DNA of 47,632 nucleotides, taken from a virus. The notes beneath the pieces were generated by a model, which did no database searches, was not told where the DNA came from, and saw nothing but the letters and a program-made list of their open reading frames with translations. Location: positions 1 through 47,632 of IMG/VR virus record IMGVR_UViG_3300013094_000090, one strand, 5' to 3'. Made by a program: the position numbers and the translations under genes. The stretch's first letter is position 1, and the number at the start of each line of letters is the position of its first letter. Of the stretch, positions 32,176-38,876 are shown piece by piece.

Positions 32176-33407
32176 ATAACGAAACAAGGATTCTTCATAA
32201 GCTCATTGCTAATAGAGACCTGTCTCCGCTACTTACCCGTGGGGTAAGCGACTCTTGGTTTTCTGATGATAGCAACATCCGCCTATTTCAATTTATCCGT
32301 GAACACTTTATTAACTACTCAGAGTGTCCAAGTATTGAAGCGGTAAATAAAAACTTTCCAAACTTTGTTTTAGAAGAACCTCTTGATTCTATTGATTACT
32401 TGCTTGACACATTTGTGTCCGATAGACGAAAGAGCTTTACCCATGCTTTGTTAAAAGACGCTATTGAAGTCTATGACAAGTTTGGTCACGAAGAATCCTT
32501 GATTGCTTTGCAAGGAGGTTTACTTCGCATTGATGAAGAGACTTTTAGTTCAAGCGATGATGTCGACTTAACAAAAACTACTGAAGAACGTTTTGCGGAG
32601 TACTTACGTAGAAAGGACACTCCTGATGGCATCCTTGGTTATCGCACTGGTTTTCCCACTATTGATAAGAGCATTAGCGGTATACAGCCAGGACAACTCA
32701 TTGTCGTAGCTGCTTTGCCAAAGACTGGTAAGTCAACCCTGTGTTTGCAGATGGCTATCAACATGCAGCTTGAAGGTCAAAAGGTTATGTTTCAATCTTA
32801 CGAAATGACTAACGTGGAACAAGAAGCGCGTTACGATGCTATTCGAGGAAAGCTGTCACATTTTCGTTTGATGACAGGTTCTATGACTGAAGAGGAAGAA
32901 GCCCGTTACCGTTCAAGCTTAACTTTTACAAGTAAGTTAGAGAGCGGATTTCTCTTGCCTAGCCAAAAGGTGGGTAAAACAATTACTGGAATTGCTAACA
33001 AGATTCAGTTGTTGCAACCTGACGTGGTGTTTATTGATGGTGTCTACTTGATGCTTGATGAACAGACCAAGGAGATGAACACTCCTCGTGCGCTGACTAA
33101 CATCACACGTAACCTCAAGAACTTAGCTATGCGAGTTCAAAAGCCAATCATTATTAACACTCAGTACTTGGCGCATAAGACTAATAAGGGTAAAGCAACC
33201 ATTGACTCTATTGGTTACGCGTCCTCGTTCGCACAGGATGCTGACGTTGTGATGGGCTTGGAGCGCGAGTCCGAAGAGGTTGACGACATGCGTATTCTAA
33301 AGATTATGGCTAGCCGTAACTCAGGTCCTGCAGAGATTTCTTTGACATGGGAATGGGATAAGGGCGTCTTTAAAGAGCAAGAGGAGAGTGACCTCAATGA
33401 CTACTGA
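32172..33407 (+). CDS. DnaB-like replicative helicase
   Basis: I choose TTG 32172, which follows GGTGGTGGA and overlaps the previous stop; the alternative TTG at 32133 lacks a ribosome-binding site. The 411-residue protein has a short DnaB-like N-terminal helical domain (NNETRILHKLIANRDLSPLL). The RecA-like motor follows, with Walker A AALPKTGKSTLCLQMAINMQ (about residue 185), Walker B PDVVFIDGVYLMLDE (about 283), the IIINTQYLAHK motif and an arginine-finger-like ERESEEVDDMRILKIMASRN. It unwinds DNA at the fork, with the loader and primase encoded on either side. The primase start overlaps its end. Confidence 0.88.
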   Translation: MNNETRILHKLIANRDLSPLLTRGVSDSWFSDDSNIRLFQFIREHFINYSECPSIEAVNKNFPNFVLEEPLDSIDYLLDTFVSDRRKSFTHALLKDAIEVYDKFGHEESLIALQGGLLRIDEETFSSSDDVDLTKTTEERFAEYLRRKDTPDGILGYRTGFPTIDKSISGIQPGQLIVVAALPKTGKSTLCLQMAINMQLEGQKVMFQSYEMTNVEQEARYDAIRGKLSHFRLMTGSMTEEEEARYRSSLTFTSKLESGFLLPSQKVGKTITGIANKIQLLQPDVVFIDGVYLMLDEQTKEMNTPRALTNITRNLKNLAMRVQKPIIINTQYLAHKTNKGKATIDSIGYASSFAQDADVVMGLERESEEVDDMRILKIMASRNSGPAEISLTWEWDKGVFKEQEESDLNDY

Positions 33408-34335
33408 TGAGATGGTCAGCCTTCTTGAAAAACTCGGTGTTGAGGCTGGAGAAGTTCAAGGACGTGAGGTAAAGGCTCGTTGTCCTGCTCACCTAGCTCG
33501 TACAGGTAGGGAAGACTCTCACCCTTCGTTCTCTATCAACGCTTCTACAGGTGCCTTTCGTTGCTGGTCCTGCCACTTTAAAGGAAACCTTCAGTACCTT
33601 GTTTCTTACATCGGTGGGGTTGACTACGAAGATGTTGATAAATTCATCAAAGACAAAGAAGAGTTAAGTGATTTGCTTGCACGTGTAGACGCTGAACCTG
33701 AGGAAGACCTGATTCCTACTGTTCTATACGAGTCTGAGCTAGCTCTTTTTACACCACCCCCTACGGACATTTTACGAGGTCGCGGAATACTTCCTAGTGC
33801 TGCTGCACGCTTAGGGATTTTGTACGACCCTAAGAAACGTTCATGGATTATTCCTATTCGTGACCCTCTCACAAACGCTTTATGGGGTTGGCAAGAAAAA
33901 GGAATTACGGGTCGTTACTTTATGAATTACCCGACAGGTGTTAAAAAAGGTCGAACACTCTTTGGCTACTATCAACAGATGAAGGTTTCTACAGATGAAG
34001 CAAGCCTGCTTCTCGTAGAGTCTCCGTTAGATGTGGCTCGACTAGCTTCTGTAGGGATTGACTTTGGTGTTGCTGCTTACGGCGCTAGTTTGACCAAAGA
34101 CCAGTATGAGCTTCTTAATACCGACCGCAAACTATATGTTGCACTGGATAACGACGAAGCTGGGCGCAACTCCACCAGTGAGGTTGGAGTGTGGGCTGAT
34201 AAGGTCAATCGTCCTGTATGGTTCTTTAATTACAACCATACTGACCAAAAGGATGTTGGCGGTATGAGCAAAGATGAGATTTACACAGGAATAGCAAACG
34301 CACGCATATCATTAAGAAAAGGGGCTTTTCAGTGA
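33397..34335 (+). CDS. DnaG-type DNA primase (CHC2 + TOPRIM)
   Basis: ATG 33397 is preferred: GAGGAGAG ends eight bases before it, while the in-frame GTG at 33388 lies on that tract. The 312-residue protein has a CHC2 zinc finger with C29, H32, C56 and C59 (VKARCPAH, then FRCWSCHFKGNLQYLV). A TOPRIM fold follows, with LLLVESPLDVARLASVGI near residue 205 and KLYVALDNDEAGRNS near 246. It makes RNA primers at the fork. It is shorter than bacterial DnaG and lacks an evident C-terminal helicase-binding domain. Overlap with the neighbours suggests a coupled replisome operon. Confidence 0.9.
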   Translation: MTTDEMVSLLEKLGVEAGEVQGREVKARCPAHLARTGREDSHPSFSINASTGAFRCWSCHFKGNLQYLVSYIGGVDYEDVDKFIKDKEELSDLLARVDAEPEEDLIPTVLYESELALFTPPPTDILRGRGILPSAAARLGILYDPKKRSWIIPIRDPLTNALWGWQEKGITGRYFMNYPTGVKKGRTLFGYYQQMKVSTDEASLLLVESPLDVARLASVGIDFGVAAYGASLTKDQYELLNTDRKLYVALDNDEAGRNSTSEVGVWADKVNRPVWFFNYNHTDQKDVGGMSKDEIYTGIANARISLRKGAFQ

Positions 34336-34859
34336 TTATTGGACTATCGGGTTACGCTCGTTCGGGCAAAGATACTGTTGCTGAGTATCTTGTTGAGCAC
34401 TATGGTTACACTCGCGTTGCATTTGCTGATGCTGTGCGTAACTATGCTTATGAAATTAATCCCCTTATAGATAATGCTATTCGCCTTGCTGAGGTTGTAG
34501 ATGACTACGGCTGGGACGTTGCAAAGCAGAACTTAGAGGTACGTCGAACCCTCCAGCAGGTTGGCGTCGCTGCTCGTAATCAATTTGGCGACTTGTTCTG
34601 GGTAAATATGGCTTTGGATAAGGTTAGTTATACGGGTGACTACGTTATTACAGATGTACGGTTTAAAAATGAAGCGTCGCACATTAAGCGCCGTGACTAC
34701 GCACAGATATGGCGCATTGAACGCCCAGGCGTAGGTCCCATTAACAATCACATTTCTGAGGTCGACATGGATGATTGGGAGTATGACTTTACATTCGTTA
34801 ATTCAGGTACTTTAGAAGATTTAGCTCTATCTGTCAGAACGCGTCTGCAGCATGTTTAA
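34332..34859 (+). CDS. Deoxynucleoside monophosphate kinase
   Basis: GTG 34332 overlaps the primase stop. The 175-residue protein begins MIIGLSGYARSGKDTVAEYL, a P-loop of the dNMP/AAA kinase type (G-x-x-R-S-G-K-D-T), as in phage T4 gp1-like kinases. Later features are RVAFADAVRNYAYEINP, RRTLQQVGVAARNQFGDLFW and DYVITDVRFKNEASHIKRRD, the latter a standard lid/strand of the family. It phosphorylates dNMPs to feed DNA synthesis. A full-length product is seen with no defects. It overlaps the helicase-like gene by eight bases. Confidence 0.9.
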   Translation: MIIGLSGYARSGKDTVAEYLVEHYGYTRVAFADAVRNYAYEINPLIDNAIRLAEVVDDYGWDVAKQNLEVRRTLQQVGVAARNQFGDLFWVNMALDKVSYTGDYVITDVRFKNEASHIKRRDYAQIWRIERPGVGPINNHISEVDMDDWEYDFTFVNSGTLEDLALSVRTRLQHV

Positions 34860-36438
34860 AGGTACCCTTTTACCTTATCAACCTGAAGCCGTTGACAAAA
34901 TGTGTGAGCGGGGAAGGGTTCTTGTTGCCTACGATTTAGGTTTAGGTAAGACTGTGCTAACCATTGCTGCCCTAGAACAGCTTAAGGAAAGCCAGCAAGT
35001 AACCTCTTCAGGAATTGTAATCTGTTTATCTTCCCTGAAATATCAGTGGGCTAACCAGATTAGAAAGTTTACAGATGGCACTTCACGCGCTTTGGTCATT
35101 GATGGAACACCAAAGAAAAGAGCAGCCCAGTATCAATCTGTCATCAACAAAGGTACTGAAGCAGCTGACTACGTCATTCTTAATTATGAACAAGTAGTCA
35201 ACGATTGGAAGTTTGTCCAACAGCTTCCAAGAGGTTTTGTTGTCCTTGATGAGGCAACTGCCATAAAGTCTTTTCGGTCAAAGCGGTCTAAACATGTTAA
35301 AAAGCTTAGTGACGCGACTTACAAGTTTGCTCTGACAGGTACCCCTATTGAGAACGGTAAGCCTGAAGAGCTTTATAGCATCATGCAATTTGTCGACAAT
35401 CAGCTTCTAGGTGGGTTTGAAAAGTTTGACAACACCTTTATTGTTCGTAACCGTTGGGGTGGAGTAGAGCGCTACCGTAATCTACCTATCTTGCACGAAC
35501 GCTTGAAACAAGCCTGCGTCCGTAAGTCTCAAAAAGACCCTGACGTTGCACCATTCCTTCCAGATGTAATCCATAAAGACCCTCTACTGGTCACCTTAGA
35601 TAGGAAAACAGCTAAGTTGTACAACAAGATAGCTGATGACCTTTTGACCGACTTAGCGGATGCTGAAGCCCTTTTTGGCTCCTCTTTTAACCTGCTTGCT
35701 CACTACGGCATGGAAAAGCAGTGGGGAGGTCCTGCGGATGAGCTTAGAGGCAAACTTATGGCAAAGATTGGTGCGCTTAAAATGCTGTGTTCGCACCCTG
35801 ACTTGCTCCGTACAAGTGCTGCCAAATTTCATGAACAGCGGGGAGAAGGTTCCGCTTATATTGCAGAACTAGCAGATGACGGCTGGCTCGACACCATTAC
35901 TCGTTCTGACAAACTTACAACACTAGTGTCGTATGTTAAGGATTTTCTTGATATTGCTGAAGATAACAAAGTAGTTATTTTTGCAACACACGTAGACATG
36001 CTCGACGTCATTCAGCAAGAACTGGGAGCTAGTATTTGTCGGCTGTACTCAGGTCGTCTTAACGCTAAGCAGAAAGAGGATAACAAAATTGCATTTAACA
36101 CAGATTCTAATGTTCGTGTTCTTATTAGCTCTGACGCTGGCGGTTACGGCGTTGACCTGCCGTCTGGGAACTTACTTATCAACTATGACCTCCCGTGGTC
36201 CTCTGGAACGGCCACTCAAAGAAACGGACGAATTGTTAGAGCTTCATCTAAATTTAAGTCCGCCGTCATACTCGATATCCTCGTCGACAACTCAATCGAG
36301 TACAGGCAGTATCTATCGCTCCAGCAAAAAAGTGCCGTGGCGAGCGCGGTCATTGACGGTCAGGGCATCGATGAGAAGGGCGGAGTGGAACTCACTTTGG
36401 CGTCCCTCAGCACCTTTCTTAAAACCACCTCAATCTAA
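34852..36438 (+). CDS. SNF2-like superfamily II helicase
   Basis: This 528-residue protein shows SF2/SNF2 motifs: Q-like YQPEAVDKMCERGRVLVAYD, motif I DLGLGKTVLTIAAL (about residue 28), motif Ia VICLSSLKYQWANQI, motif II LDEAT (D133), motif III ALTGTPIENGKPEELYSIMQ, and C-terminal motifs VVIFATHVDMLDVIQQ, LISSDAGGYGVDLPSGNLLI-NYDLPWS and QRNGRIVRASSK. Motif II is DEAT rather than DEAH. It may remodel DNA or displace proteins during replication or recombination, and the SWIM protein upstream could be a partner. The next gene is nine bases away behind AGGAGA. Confidence 0.88.
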   Translation: MFKGTLLPYQPEAVDKMCERGRVLVAYDLGLGKTVLTIAALEQLKESQQVTSSGIVICLSSLKYQWANQIRKFTDGTSRALVIDGTPKKRAAQYQSVINKGTEAADYVILNYEQVVNDWKFVQQLPRGFVVLDEATAIKSFRSKRSKHVKKLSDATYKFALTGTPIENGKPEELYSIMQFVDNQLLGGFEKFDNTFIVRNRWGGVERYRNLPILHERLKQACVRKSQKDPDVAPFLPDVIHKDPLLVTLDRKTAKLYNKIADDLLTDLADAEALFGSSFNLLAHYGMEKQWGGPADELRGKLMAKIGALKMLCSHPDLLRTSAAKFHEQRGEGSAYIAELADDGWLDTITRSDKLTTLVSYVKDFLDIAEDNKVVIFATHVDMLDVIQQELGASICRLYSGRLNAKQKEDNKIAFNTDSNVRVLISSDAGGYGVDLPSGNLLINYDLPWSSGTATQRNGRIVRASSKFKSAVILDILVDNSIEYRQYLSLQQKSAVASAVIDGQGIDEKGGVELTLASLSTFLKTTSI

Positions 36439-36447
36439 GGAGAACTA

Positions 36448-37011
36448 ATGCACCACGAAGTATTTCTGACACGGCTTCAGTACAAGCATGCTTTGGATGT
36501 GGGCTACGCACGGTCTACCGCTCACAGAGATGAGTATGGTGTTCGTGGAGGTTCACAATTCCGCACAGGCCGTAAACTTCCAGATATTGCAGGTGACCAG
36601 TTAGGAGCTGTTGCTGAGTGCGCTGTGGGCGTTTTCTACCAAACACATTGGAATGATGACGCTTGGGACTTATCTACCCATGCCACGCGGAAAAAAGCTC
36701 CCGATGTAGAGCCTAACTTTGAAGTTCGTCGCATCAATTTTATTGATGGTCAGCTATCTCTTCGCGCAGATGATGAGCCTAGTAAGACTGCTATTTTGGC
36801 ATACGTTGACTGGGAAAATTCACAGCGTGTAGTCCTTGTTGGTGGCATCAGCATTGATTATGTGTTTAAGAACGCTAAGCCAGCATCCTATGCCATGCCT
36901 GAGGACAACTATTTGTATTTTGAGAAAGACAGTACCTATATGGTTATGCAAGCAGGATTACAAGACGTATTGGAGTTTAGCCCCGTTAACGCGTTTGAAA
37001 AGGTAAACTAA
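36448..37011 (+). CDS. Hypothetical protein, possible PD-(D/E)XK-like fold
   Basis: AAGGAGAAC precedes ATG 36448. The 187-residue protein contains an N-terminal helix (EVFLTRLQYKHALDVGYARS), then QLGAVAECAVGVFYQTHWND (E51), APDVEPNFEVRRINFIDGQL, and ILAYVDWENSQRVVLVGGIS with a Trp-rich region. The order helix-E, then D-x-E-x-x-x-EVR strand, then a further strand, resembles the PD-(D/E)XK nuclease core, with R replacing the usual K. The same layout occurs in phage proteins between the helicase and polymerase genes (from memory). I call this tentative; it may be inactive or unrelated. Confidence 0.45.
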   Translation: MHHEVFLTRLQYKHALDVGYARSTAHRDEYGVRGGSQFRTGRKLPDIAGDQLGAVAECAVGVFYQTHWNDDAWDLSTHATRKKAPDVEPNFEVRRINFIDGQLSLRADDEPSKTAILAYVDWENSQRVVLVGGISIDYVFKNAKPASYAMPEDNYLYFEKDSTYMVMQAGLQDVLEFSPVNAFEKVN

Positions 37012-37015
37012 TAAG

Positions 37016-37156
37016 ATGCCTAATGCACCTAAGACCCCGACACGTACAATCCGTGTAGCCGATGACCTTTGGAAAGCAGTACAGACAAAAGCTGCTGAGG
37101 AGAAGGTCACCGTTACCAGCGTCATTATCGAAGCTCTTGAGGCTTATATCAAATAG
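37016..37156 (+). CDS. Ribbon-helix-helix (Arc/CopG-like) small regulator
   Basis: This 46-residue gene starts four bases after the previous stop. After a short basic N-terminus it reads TRTIRVADDLWKAVQTKAAE, then a helix with VTVTSVIIEALEAYIK. That is the ribbon-helix-helix layout: one strand whose side chains enter the major groove (T-R-T-I-R-V), then two helices with a VT-x-x-x-VI turn. It should dimerise and bind operators. It ends three bases before a strong promoter and a terminator hairpin, so control of the 37216 gene or autoregulation is plausible. It is the best candidate transcription factor for the replication region after WhiB. Confidence 0.8.
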   Translation: MPNAPKTPTRTIRVADDLWKAVQTKAAEEKVTVTSVIIEALEAYIK

Positions 37157-37159
37157 GAC

Positions 37160-37188
37160 TTGACAACTCTAGCAACCCCCGATAGGTT
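37160..37188 (+). promoter_or_regulatory. Housekeeping-type promoter inside a terminator hairpin
   Basis: TTGACA (37160-37165), a 17-bp spacer and TAGGTT (37183-37188) form a perfect -35 with a -10 of the actinobacterial TAnnnT type. The -10 lies inside the hairpin at 37174-37210, so transcription would start near 37195, after the left arm. It would drive the gene at 37216. Confidence 0.7.
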
Positions 37189-37215
37189 CTTCCTGAATCT
37201 AAAGGGGGTTCTTTT
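37174..37215 (+). terminator. Two-part terminator hairpin whose right arm is the next SD
   Basis: The outer stem pairs AACCCCC (37174-37180) with GGGGGTT (37204-37210). The inner stem pairs TAGGTTC (37183-37189) with GAATCTA (37195-37201) with one G.T pair and loop TTCCT. CTTTT follows at 37211-37215 and ATG at 37216 is next. AAAGGGGG in the right arm is the only SD-like tract for that start. Confidence 0.75.
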
Positions 37216-37617
37216 ATGGACACGGAAGCTATCCGTTCGCAAGTTCGTCAATACGTAGGATTACAAGAACAAGAAAAACTATTGGCAGAACGCAAGAAAG
37301 CAATTCATACAGTATTAATGCAAGCCATCGATTCGTATGGTGAAGAAGACGCTAAAGGTAACATCACACTAGAAATTGGTGATGATGAAGTCGGCGTTTC
37401 ATCTATTACAAAGCGCAAGCGCACATCTACTTCTATTGACGTAGAAGCTGCTGTACCTTATCTTGAAGCCAAGGGGTTAGATAAGTGTGTTAAGCAGGTT
37501 AAGATGGTAGAAGAAGACGCTCTTATGGCTGCGTACTATGAAGGTGAAATTACAGAAGAAGACATGAACGTCATTGTGTCTAAATCAACTAGTTACGCAT
37601 TTTTTGTTAATAGGTAA
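37216..37617 (+). CDS. Hypothetical early protein with coiled-coil N-terminus
   Basis: The start follows the U-tract of the terminator hairpin directly. The 133-residue protein has an N-terminal heptad-rich helix (VRQYVGLQEQEKLLAERKKA), a short linker, a beta segment (NITLEIGDDEVGVSSITKRK), and a helix containing VEAAVPYLEAKGLDKCVKQV. It ends in a Tyr/Phe strand (TSYAFFVNR). That order is seen in phage proteins next to recombination or SSB genes (from memory) and might bind DNA. No recognised domain. Its promoter suggests strong or separately timed expression. Confidence 0.6.
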   Translation: MDTEAIRSQVRQYVGLQEQEKLLAERKKAIHTVLMQAIDSYGEEDAKGNITLEIGDDEVGVSSITKRKRTSTSIDVEAAVPYLEAKGLDKCVKQVKMVEEDALMAAYYEGEITEEDMNVIVSKSTSYAFFVNR

Positions 37618-37622
37618 AATAA

Positions 37623-38072
37623 ATGTCAGAAGATTTTATGGAGCAGTTTGCTGAACTGGATAAGTTTTATCCAGGCAGTAAAAAGACGCGCCGAGAAGCA
37701 CTGCCACCAGAAGTGCAGCCTGACTTAGAATGGGATGCCAAGCCCTACATCAAGACCCTTCCTAGCGGAAAGGACATTGAGATGTTTACAATTGGAGCGT
37801 TGGCGGGAGCGATAGGGAGACCTATCATTACCGTACGTAAATGGATGCGAGAGGGTCACGTGCCCCCATCTCCATACCGTTTACCAACAAAGAAAAACAA
37901 ACACGGCGAAGAACACAAAGGTCGTAGACTCTACACAAGAGCTATGGTCGAGGTTGCTGTAGACATCTTTACGAAGAATGGACTTATGGACAAGACTCGT
38001 ATAGATTGGTCGCAACACCGTTCAGTTGCTCAACAGCTAAACGAGGCGTGGCAACAGCTACGCGAGGAATAA
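37623..38072 (+). CDS. MerR-like helix-turn-helix DNA-binding protein
   Basis: This 149-residue protein starts five bases after the previous stop. The central part is a MerR/excisionase-like winged helix: MFTIGALAGAIGRPIITVRK, then WMREGHVPPSPYRLPTKKNK, then GRRLYTRAMVEVAVDIFTKN. The pattern IGxLAxxxGxxxxTVRxWxxxGxxPxxxxRxxxGxRxYTxxxVE is standard. The N-terminal 55 residues are acidic and probably flexible. It may regulate phage genes or help at the origin. A separate N-terminal extension distinguishes it from a plain excisionase. Confidence 0.75.
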   Translation: MSEDFMEQFAELDKFYPGSKKTRREALPPEVQPDLEWDAKPYIKTLPSGKDIEMFTIGALAGAIGRPIITVRKWMREGHVPPSPYRLPTKKNKHGEEHKGRRLYTRAMVEVAVDIFTKNGLMDKTRIDWSQHRSVAQQLNEAWQQLREE

Positions 38073-38095
38073 ACACGACACGACAAGAAGAGAGA

Positions 38096-38785
38096 ATGAA
38101 CATGACAACAAATCAATCACAAACATCAGCACAAGAGTTCGTTTCAGAAGAAGAAGAATTTTCTGTAAACGACCGTCCAGTACCTACAGCATCCTCACTA
38201 GTCACATCTGGCTGGGACGCTGCAGAGGTTCTTACACCTAAGCGTGAGGGAGGATTCCCTAACGATTACAAGCACAAGGAAACACCACAGATTATTAAGT
38301 TCATCGACCAAGGTGGTCCTTTTGCTGCATTTAAGCAGCACTTCCTTACTAAGCAAGGAAAGCGTTCATACGTCTGCTTAAACACTCTTAATGACAACAC
38401 CGATTGCCCATTGTGCACCATCTTGCATAACAAGGCTGAAGAAAAGCGTTGCTTTACTGTCATTAACTTTTCTGCTGAGGGTGGTCCAGAGAAGCAAGTT
38501 CTCATGGCAAGTCCTCGCCTTTATAAGTCACTTAGTACTGCGCACTACTCACCGCAAGGTCCATTGACTAAGTCTTATTGGGCTTTGAGTCGTACAGGTG
38601 AGAAGCAAGGTACTGTTTATCACATGCTCGCCATTAAGCCTCGTGACCTCTTTGAGGATTGGAATATCAACGAGGCAGATGCCGAAGCACTCGTTAGTGA
38701 AGCTGAATCATTTTCTCCGTCAATCTACACAACTCAGTCATACGCAGAGTTGTTGCAGATTGCTCAAGAAATGATGGACAACTAA
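38096..38785 (+). CDS. Single-stranded DNA-binding protein (gp32-like zinc type)
   Basis: AAGAAGAGAG precedes ATG 38096, and an in-frame ATG at 38102 is an alternative. The 229-residue protein has an acidic N-terminal tail and then an OB-like core: IIKFIDQGGPFAAFKQHFLT, then YVCLNTLNDNTDCPLCTILH, VINFSAEGGPEKQVLMASPR. The C-x9-C-x2-C pattern followed by C (KRCF) resembles the zinc module of T4 gp32-like SSBs. It ends IAQEMMDN, without a long acidic tail. Location before polymerase and near RecA supports the SSB role. The assignment is by motif and context. Confidence 0.65.
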   Translation: MNMTTNQSQTSAQEFVSEEEEFSVNDRPVPTASSLVTSGWDAAEVLTPKREGGFPNDYKHKETPQIIKFIDQGGPFAAFKQHFLTKQGKRSYVCLNTLNDNTDCPLCTILHNKAEEKRCFTVINFSAEGGPEKQVLMASPRLYKSLSTAHYSPQGPLTKSYWALSRTGEKQGTVYHMLAIKPRDLFEDWNINEADAEALVSEAESFSPSIYTTQSYAELLQIAQEMMDN

Positions 38786-38797
38786 CACACTAGGTCG

Positions 38798-38858
38798 TTT
38801 ACAGAGAAGGGATGTTCACGCTGAGTTCACAGCACCCCTTTCATCCCTTCTCTGTAGA
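38798..38858. repeat. Large inverted repeat (cruciform/stem-loop) before polymerase
   Basis: ACAGAGAAGGGATG (38801-38814) is perfectly complementary to 38842-38855 (14 bp). Flanks TTT/AGA can add three more pairs including one wobble. The 27-base loop itself holds a GCTG-agttca-CAGC hairpin (38820-38833) and two GTTCAC copies. No U-tract follows, so it is not an obvious intrinsic terminator. Confidence 0.8.
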
Positions 38859-38876
38859 CATTACAAAGGGGATATT

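Noticed and set aside
32404-32430. TTGACA inside the helicase gene as a promoter
   Set aside because: No -10-like hexamer lies 16-18 bp downstream, and the sequence is explained by coding (LLDTFV).
38798-38858. Ordinary rho-independent terminator after the SSB gene
   Set aside because: The stem is strong but the loop is long (27 bases) and the sequence after the right arm (agacattac) has no U-tract.
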